This document shows, piece after piece, positions 57,164 through 64,000 of a stretch of DNA of 64,000 nt. This stretch comes from Turbatrix aceti (lineage: Eukaryota > Nematoda > Chromadorea > Rhabditida > Panagrolaimidae), in assembly GCA_963969345.1 (NCBI GenBank), contig OZ017767.1, forward strand, positions 4,678,739 to 4,742,738. The letters run 5' to 3'. Numbering within the stretch: position 1 is the stretch's first letter; every line of letters starts with the position of its first letter. Made by a program: the position numbers and the translations under genes. Under the pieces are notes generated by a model that saw nothing but the letters and a program-made list of their open reading frames with translations, had not been told where the DNA came from and made no database searches.

Positions 57164-57392
57164 CGAGGATTTACCGTGAGACACATATTATTTACTATTA
57201 ACAAAATGATAGCATTACGATCTGTCAGAGTGACTGAGAGCGAATCTATGATGTCGAATCGGTGAGATAATAACGGGGAAAGCTCGAAGGGTGCGAACGA
57301 ATAAGCTCGAAAAAAGGGCAGTAACGGGATCGTGAGCACAAAGCGTCGTCTTTCCCTGAGGATACGTAGAGACAGGCGGCTTACAAGAGAAA

Positions 57393-60300
57393 TCATCGTC
57401 TTAAGTAGGGGTACTGGTTGGACTGCTGGTACTGTTGTCCGGGACCGGGCGTTGCCGAGAGGTCCATGCCAACTTGCTGAAACAATGCAGCCTTTAACAG
57501 ATGCTTTAAAAAATAGAAAAGTGACTAACCTGCTGGGGCAGAGCTTGTTGCTGCGCAAGACCTGCTTGCCGGTAGTATTCTTGCTGGTTGTTCGCCAGCG
57601 GTAGTTGCTGCTGCTGCTGTAGTTGCTGCTGTTGAGCGGCCTGTGCAAATGCAGCCGAAGGCAGTGCGGGGACATTTTGCTGTTGTTGCTGCTGCTGAGG
57701 CTGGCTTTGGATGTTGTACGCTGGACCGACACCGCCCTGAGCTGCCGTGTTGGTGCCGTAAGGATTGTTGTACCCCAGCTGTTGGTTGGCAATGCTCGGA
57801 GAACCCGCGTAGTTCTGTTGTCGCGGGTCGGAGTTCTGCTGACCGAAGACGTTGCCCTGGAGCTGTTGGCCCCACTGCGACACCTGCTGACCTGCAGACG
57901 CCAGACCACTGCCGACTGAGGCCAGGCCGGCACCCGCCGTATTCACGCCCTGATTCACCAGCTGACCGGTTCGGTTCGCGATTTGCTCTACAAATCAAAC
58001 TTTGTTACAAAAGTCACTTTGTCACGCTACTTACGAGGCACAGTGTTGAGAGGAATCCAACGGGCTTCCTGTGAGCCACCGCCACCGCCACCGCCGCCGC
58101 CCCCTCCGTGGCCACCATGACCGCCTTGGCCACCTTGCCCCCCTTGAGGGAATCCAATGGCCCCAACGCCTGAATTCATAACGGTTTGGAGAGGTATTTG
58201 CTGGCCTTGGAGTTGCTGGCCCTGAAGCTGCTGGCCCTGGAGTTGTTGGCCTGGATACTGAAGTTGTTGGCCCGGCAGTTGTTGCCCAGGAATCTGTTGG
58301 CCTCGAACTTGACCATATTGCAACTGTTGTCCGTACGGGTTAACGCCTCCATTTGGAAGAACTTGTTGTTGTCCTCCCAGCCCTTGTTGTTGCAAATTTC
58401 CTTCTGTTCCCTGAAAAAAAAATTATGAGCACAAAGAAAAAAAGATTCCAGCCAGCCGGATTTGAACCAGCGACCTAAGGATGGCCATGAGATTACTCCT
58501 CTACAGTCCTCCGCTCTACCAACTGAGCTATGGCTGGTGATTTTTGAGCCCTTTGGGCTGCAAGAAGAAAATGCGGGCGAGTGCAAATAAATCAACACTT
58601 ACGGGATAAGCAGCAGCATAGGAACGCCACTCGGCGACGTAAAGATAGAAGCAGTTGCGTCGAACAATGTTGAGATATTCTTCGTTCCTTAGGATGTCGC
58701 GTTCCACGCCATATTCGGGCACGCAGAAATCGTAGCAGTCATTGCAGCGCATCGCTAAACATTTTTGTGTGTGACAAAAATCAAAATACCAAACAAAAAC
58801 TAACGCTTTTGGTTAGAATTGACGTAGGTAAGCTGGACCCAGCGGGCGCCCTGGCACTCTTTGACCTCGGGTTGGAAAGTGGACGACTGGAAGCTTGAGA
58901 GCGGCGAAGGCACAAAGTTCCATGCTTCTTGCCAGCCCTGCGTTTGGTTCGTTCGCTAAAAAAAAACAGGTTTTTGTCGCAGGTTGCTCGAGTTGAAAAA
59001 CCCACGGATTGCGAAGCCTTGGCTGCGTAGCGCAACGTTTTGGTGTCCTTGAGGTAGCTCTTGTTGAGGTCCATGACGAAGCAGATGATCTGCTTGCCGT
59101 TGCTCTGCAGAGCCGAGTCCACAATAGCCACCTTGTTTGTTTTGAAGTCGTAGACGCTGACGTAGTTGGATCGGAAGGGAGCTGCGCCGTGGAGGTTGAA
59201 ACGAGCCTGGTCGCCCTCCACGTCGAGCTGAATAATGTTAGCCGCAGCCTGGCGCTGCCGGAGTATCTCCGGCGCCTGCCATGTGAAGTTAAAATGATGG
59301 CCGGGGATTAGGGTGAGGGGAAGCACGATTGCGAGGATGATGCCCACGATGAGCAGCAGCACAAGCAGCCCCATCAGCACGCGGCAAGACGGCCGTCGGC
59401 AGCACTGTCGAAGATCTTCCATGCGATTGCGCTTCGCGTTTTTAGACGGTATCGCGGACGGAATCCGCGTCGAGCCGCTGTCGTCCATCGGAATGGGCGT
59501 CGCGCCTGCCGGCATTGGCGTCGCATAGTTGAGCTTCTGGATGGAGCCTTTTGGCTGAAATACGTTTACTTTGGACAGGGTAAAAAGAGTGAGCAGGGAT
59601 TACGTCGTCTTCAACGGCTTTTAGGATGCTGGCGGGAGTATCAGACCGAAAATGATCGCGATCCCGCTTGGGATGGATACGACTCGACTGTCGGCCATGA
59701 CCGTTTCCGCCATGACCGTTACCGTTACCGTTACCGTTACCGTTACCGTTACCGCTGGAGTTTCCGCTGTTGCGCTAAAGACACAATTTTTGAAAAGCAA
59801 AATGATTTTTTTTGTTAGTCAACGCCAAAAACAATCAAGTTGCGGACTTTTGGGTTATTCAAAAACTGTTTTGAACATTCAAAAACAACGCCAAGCATTA
59901 TAAATATTCAAAAGGCAATTGCGATGTCGGTAAAATTAAGTTTGCGTCAACACTCGCAAAAAAAGCGGCAGCAACACTCATGGATCCACGCCAGAGCACC
60001 CAGTTAAACCCGCGGGGAGAGGGTCAACACACGCTTACTTACCATCACGAAGAACTCGGAAACCATGCTGTTGTTGCCAGTATAGGAATTCTGACGGGAC
60101 GGCTCTCGGTAGGAGTGGGGGTTGGTGGTGTAGCTCACGCCCTGCTGGGAATATCCGTAGCCAGGGTTGTTGATGGAGAGCTGCGAGCCGATTGTCGTCG
60201 GCTTGCTGTGGCGCTGCATAGCGGCGGTTGCGGCGGCAAAGCTGTGGTGCCGGGTCGTCCGCTTGACGATAGGGTAGTCGTTGACGCGTTCGAGGCGACA

Positions 60301-60501
60301 CCGATTCTCGTCGGCGTCGATGAGGTCGCCCCACGAGGCTCTGCGCCTGGTCGAAGTGGTGGCTACGGAGTCGAGCGAGAACTGGCCCGACGTGATATCG
60401 TCGTCCAGGAGCGTGCGGTAGGGTGGAGGTGCAAAGGAGACGCGGTCGAGCACGCGGAGGGGTACGTCGAAGGGCAGGACACGGGGTGACAACGTGGCCA
60501 T
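57393..60501 (-). CDS. BRICHOS-domain type II membrane protein with Gln/Gly-rich tail
   Basis: Eight exons on the minus strand: 60501-60043, 59774-59604, 59554-59006, 58955-58805, 58754-58603, 58410-58035, 57987-57530 and 57476-57393. They give 799 residues with consistent phases. The N-terminal ~255 residues are cytosolic-like, including an (Asn-Gly)n run from a gttacc repeat at 59719-59752. One transmembrane helix (VLMGLLVLLLIVGIILAIVL) follows a CC..C basic anchor. Next comes a BRICHOS-like domain: NYVSVYDFKTNKVAIVDS, IICFVMDLNKSYL, then a Cys-rich part (CNDCYDFCVPE, RRNCFYLYVAEW). The long C-terminus is lumenal or secreted: Gln-rich repeats (GQQLQ), an 11-Gly run, and a second Gln/Asn-rich stretch. 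BRICHOS domains act as intramolecular chaperones for aggregation-prone segments, and proproteins often have a furin site. An in-frame stop upstream supports the ATG at 60501. tRNA-Tyr lies within intron 5. Confidence 0.88.
58447..58537 (-). tRNA. tRNA-Tyr (anticodon GTA) with 18-nt intron
   Basis: On the minus strand the acceptor CCAGCCA pairs with TGGCTGG and is followed by discriminator A. The D arm is TAGCTCAGTTGGTAGAGC, and the anticodon stem-loop contains CTGTAGA. An 18-nt intron (GGAGTAATCTCATGGCCA) follows one base after the anticodon, the usual place for tRNA-Tyr introns. The T arm is GCTGG-TTCAAAT-CCGGC. It lies in the 192-nt fifth intron of the BRICHOS gene on the same strand. Confidence 0.95.
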
Positions 60502-62815
60502 CAAAGGACCGCGCACAGGCGAGTCTGTCGGTCAATTGCTCTTTCCCACGAGACGAGAGGGAGCTGTAAAGGAACGCTTCGTTAGCCCCCTAAATCCCTT
60601 CATCATCGATCGCGTCGCGCAGGCCCGAGGCAACGACCCGCGTGACGGGAGCTGCGTCGCGGTCAAGTACAGAGAAAGCGAAAGCGAAAACTCGCTCAAA
60701 CCGGCTGGTCATACGTTTGGTCAAGAAAAGAACACCTTGGGAGCAACCAGGTCGATGCGCGGTGTTCCAGAAAAACTGCAATCGGCCTTTTCTCCCCTAC
60801 AAAACCCATTGACACGAAACTGAAAGAACTTGAGCCCAGATGGTCGGTCATCTACGTCGCATAAAAACAACTGACTGAGTAATGCATCTCGAAGGTGGCT
60901 TTGTCAGCCTAAAAATCATCTCTCGCAGATCAGAAGTCAATTTCAAAGTAGTTGGAACTGATCTGGGGCACTCGGAGAGATGGCCGCGCGCCTGCTACAT
61001 GCAAAACAAGTGTAGGTAGTTGCGGCAGCAAGTGGTAAGTCAATAAACTGACCCCTCGGTGTCAGCAAATAAACAACGTGCAGGTTCCGTTGACTCGGAA
61101 ACAAAACAATGACCCCTGGGTTCAGGCTAAATAGCCACGGGTAAATTAGAGACCTCGGCACTTTGTCGGCAAACAACTTAGACTCGCACAAAATCCACAA
61201 AAATAGTCAAACATACGGTAGAAAACGGTGAATTCGGAATTAGGGAGACAGAAAAAAAGTAACAAAATGGTAAGGTCACGGTGAATCCGGATCAGTCGGT
61301 AAATCATATGCGACCTGCTGCAGACTGACCGTTACCAAGAGGGGTTCAGTGAGGCGCGTGAGTCATGACACCCTCAAATTGCCCCAGGCATGCATTCACC
61401 TGTGCGCACATCGAACGGACAAACATCGTGGCTAGCCCTAGCTGGAAAGCGAACACCGAGGGTGGACAACGGTCAGCGAACGCGGGTGTGAGCTCGGGAG
61501 CAAGAGCGTTGTTGCAATGTGTCGCGCATGTCGTCATGACGACAACCAGAGGCGATTGTTCTTTCGCGCGCCGTCTATTACGAATGGTAATCGAGGGAGA
61601 CACCGTAGCACTGCCCACCGCGTTCAAAGCCGCCGGCGGCGCCCGAAATGATACATTCACTCTCCGAAATTGCAGCAAAGCCCGACTTGCAGGTAAATAA
61701 TAATGCCCCTGTTGGTGTTCGTTTCAGGGGTCGGCTAGGAGCGGTCTGGGATGCGTTCGGTTGCGTGAAAACTCCTGAACTGCACTATGGCCGGTTTGCG
61801 CCTCCAAAAAGTGGCCATATTTAGTCACAGCAATGAATAATTGCTTGAAACCACCATAAAGGTCTTGTTTAGATACTTGACAAGCGAGAAAAATCAACTT
61901 CCAAATCAGGTAGCACTCCAAAACCAACGGCGCAGAAAATCAAACGTTTTCAACAAAAAATACATAAAATAACCGGGGCGTTGTGAATCAGACAAGGTCC
62001 GTAGAAAAGCACGTCTAAGCAGTCGCGCGGGGACGAAAATAAGAAGACGAACGGCGAACCAAGCCTTCTCGAGCACTCGAAGAACGCGTAAGCGTAAGCC
62101 TGTCTTGCCGATGGCTCCAGGTGGCTATGGTCAGGAGAGAGCAGCGCAAAAGCAAACACACGGAAGCTTGCGCGACCACCACCAACTCTGGCCACCGCCC
62201 CCGCGCAGTACGAGGGCTCTCACAGCAGTCAGCCGTGTGCTAACGGTCAGCTGCGCGAGACACGGTCACCTGAACCATGTCCAGTGCGGCTGCCCGCAAC
62301 GACGACCTGCCCTATGCGTCGACCTGCATTCGTTTGCGAAAGTATTAGTTAGGTCTGGGGAACGAACGGCTGTCACCAGGTAGCCGGTCGCAGAGAAGAC
62401 TTGGATTCCATCGCATCGGGCTTACAGACACGCAAAAGTTAAGGGACAAGCCGTGGGGTCCTCGAAAAATCGTAATTATTAGCAAAGACATTTGAAATGC
62501 ACAACATCAGGCTAATTCATTAAAAAATATAGAAACAACAGAAAATTAATCCAAAAGAAGCTAAATTAATACTCTAGTTTGGCAACGTGGAAAATCACTC
62601 ATGGCAGTGATTGCAAGCCTCCAGAAGTGCCTTTGAATTGTCAAGTGATGCATCTTACAATTAGAAATCGGTCTCGATAAACCTTTCAAAAACCTGTTTT
62701 TAATGGCTCCGAACAAAAAAAAAGCTACAGTCAATTTCCAGAACACCTAATTTCTAAAAAAACTATACACAAAAATGATCAACGATAACAAAAAAAACCC
62801 AAGAAAAACCCCACC
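60502..62815. other. Upstream region of the BRICHOS gene
   Basis: No supported coding exon. A candidate 3' splice site on the minus strand (ttcctttacag, about 60565-60575) lies 64 nt upstream of the BRICHOS ATG and may close a leader intron. The plus strand is A-rich here, so the sense strand of the downstream gene is T-rich. Confidence 0.45.
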
Positions 62816-63169
62816 TCACAGATCGCGCGGATCACAAAAATAGTAGTCGGCCAAGGCTTTTGTCTTTGCTCTCACCGGAGCGCGTAATGACGATGAGTAT
62901 TCTCTAAATGTGTCTCGAGGGGCAGCTGGAATGACAGGACAAGAGGACGATCTCGCGCGGTCGGCGTCCAAATGAGGGAGACTAATCGCCTGCTTCTTTC
63001 TCCGCAGTCGGTAGTCGCGGTCATCGCACGGACTCCGAGTTAACCTGGCTAATCTCGAGCCCCTTGAGGTCCGCGGAGTGCCCGAGGGCGTACTCGTGTG
63101 GGCTTTGTCGTTGTTTGTCTTGTGTCCGGGACTTGGTTGCTGACATGACTCCGTAATTAGACAACTCAT
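62816..63169 (-). CDS. Basic hypothetical protein or first coding exon
   Basis: A 117-residue frame starts at an ATG directly after an acceptor-like sequence (ttggtaccgcgcag on the minus strand) and ends at TGA 62816-62818. It is Ser/Arg/Pro-rich (TSTPSGTPRTSRGSRLARLT, RRKKQAISLPHLD) with several RSP/RxxS sites, suggesting a disordered, phosphorylated protein. A donor-like ctgtgagg overlaps the stop, so the exon may instead splice onward. I found no downstream exon in a matching frame; the BRICHOS exon 1 does not fit. No family recognised. Confidence 0.4.
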   Translation of the reverse strand: MSCLITESCQQPSPGHKTNNDKAHTSTPSGTPRTSRGSRLARLTRSPCDDRDYRLRRKKQAISLPHLDADRARSSSCPVIPAAPRDTFREYSSSLRAPVRAKTKALADYYFCDPRDL

Positions 63170-64000
63170 CTGCGCGGTACCAAAAACAAATAATTCGTAC
63201 TGCGTCGAATCAAATCTCTGTTGCTTCAAGAATTTTACAACCAGCTTCAAAGTTCAAGGGTCAGACGTTGTTTTTAGCGCGTTTTTCGCTTGCTCCCCCG
63301 TCGTCCGTTTACAGAAAAAAAACGGAGGCTGACTGCGGTTTGTCATTGGCGTCAAACGAGTGAACATGCACGCCAAACTTCCAAACTTGGCGATGCGGTC
63401 AATTAAAGCCGCCTGGATGCCTCTCACTCTTCCATGCAGACGACATCTCCTTGGGGCCCCATGACACTTTGTTGCAAACCTTGACGTCAGCGTAAAACAC
63501 TTGCATGCACCCTCTGACGCCCTCCAACCACCTGTGCCCTGGCTGACGTCTGTTTGGCCGGTGCCCGAAGGTCGAAAAGAACGACCCAGTCAGCGTTTGA
63601 GCGCAGAACCGACTTGACACGCATTCATCATGCCGGACGGCGCATACGACGGTCGACAGAGCGCCATATTGCTTCCAGGAATCGCCATGCTCGTGGCCCG
63701 GCGCTGAGACAATGCCTAGCCTAGTTTTGACGGCAAACTGCCATAGCACAGTGTTTTTCTTATTTTGATGCTTTCAAATCCAATTCCAATTGCTGCCATG
63801 CAATTGACGGCAAAAAGTGCAACTACGGCGATTTCTGGTCGGTGGTATTTATTCGAGTACGGCCCAGTAACAAATCTTGGGGGATACGAGACCCCGTGAC
63901 CTATGCAAAAAAACTAAAGAGCACGCGCGCGTGCCATCCGCTGCACCAGCAAGCTTGCTTCGTTATTACGGCGAGCATAAATGAGTTTTTGCACGATGAC
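63170..64000. other. No feature recognised
   Basis: A-rich on the plus strand, with short chance frames only. It may be leader or intron of the minus-strand exon at 62816-63169. Confidence 0.4.

Noticed and set aside
62816..63169. Joining this exon to BRICHOS exon 1
   Set aside because: With the visible donor and acceptor the phase leads into the wrong frame, and an in-frame stop precedes the BRICHOS ATG.

Overview
The window is eukaryotic, most likely from a small ecdysozoan animal; nematode is my first guess and tardigrade is possible. The genes have many short GT-AG introns (about 45-200 nt) with T-rich acceptors ending in ttttcag or ttgcag. There is an intron-containing tRNA-Tyr, two GH18 chitinase-family genes with C-terminal CBM14 domains, fibrillarin-family genes and a BRICHOS membrane protein. 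All exon models below were built by hand from frame continuity and splice consensus, without database searches.

Layout. 1-26.7 kb is gene-poor: a charged fragment at the left edge, an RVSF-motif protein (8.4-9.6 kb), a small one-TM protein (10.2-11.5 kb, minus), a seven-exon type I membrane protein (13.0-14.6 kb, minus) and a disordered protein with two YYDP repeats (24.8-26.7 kb). Long non-coding stretches separate them. One of these holds a complete short LTR retrotransposon (20197-22007) with apparently identical LTRs and a 5-bp target duplication.

27.8-45 kb is a turbulent accessory block. It contains an element with perfect 50-bp inverted ends, two 200-N gaps, a segmental duplication carrying fibrillarin-like genes, and a 5'-truncated RTE-type retrotransposon that itself carries a nested hAT-like element. 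It also has BEL/Pao remnants and a 312-bp satellite of about 13 units. Three fibrillarin-like copies are present. Copy A is intact in frame. Copy B has a 5-nt insertion in exon 1. Copy C is an inverted partial copy fused behind the N-terminal part of an unrelated acidic repeat gene, giving an open chimeric gene.

45-63 kb is gene-dense: a 1394-residue acidic protein with a GC-AG intron, a 910-residue pseudokinase with a tRNA-His antisense inside an intron, a tandem GH18 pair in which the first member has lost its catalytic Glu, and a 799-residue BRICHOS membrane protein with tRNA-Tyr inside an intron. A small hypothetical exon lies near the right end.

The most notable items are the chimeric fibrillarin gene made by inverted duplication, the scaffold structure showing that the sequences either side of the two gaps join exactly, and the nested transposons with readable target sites and an empty-site control.
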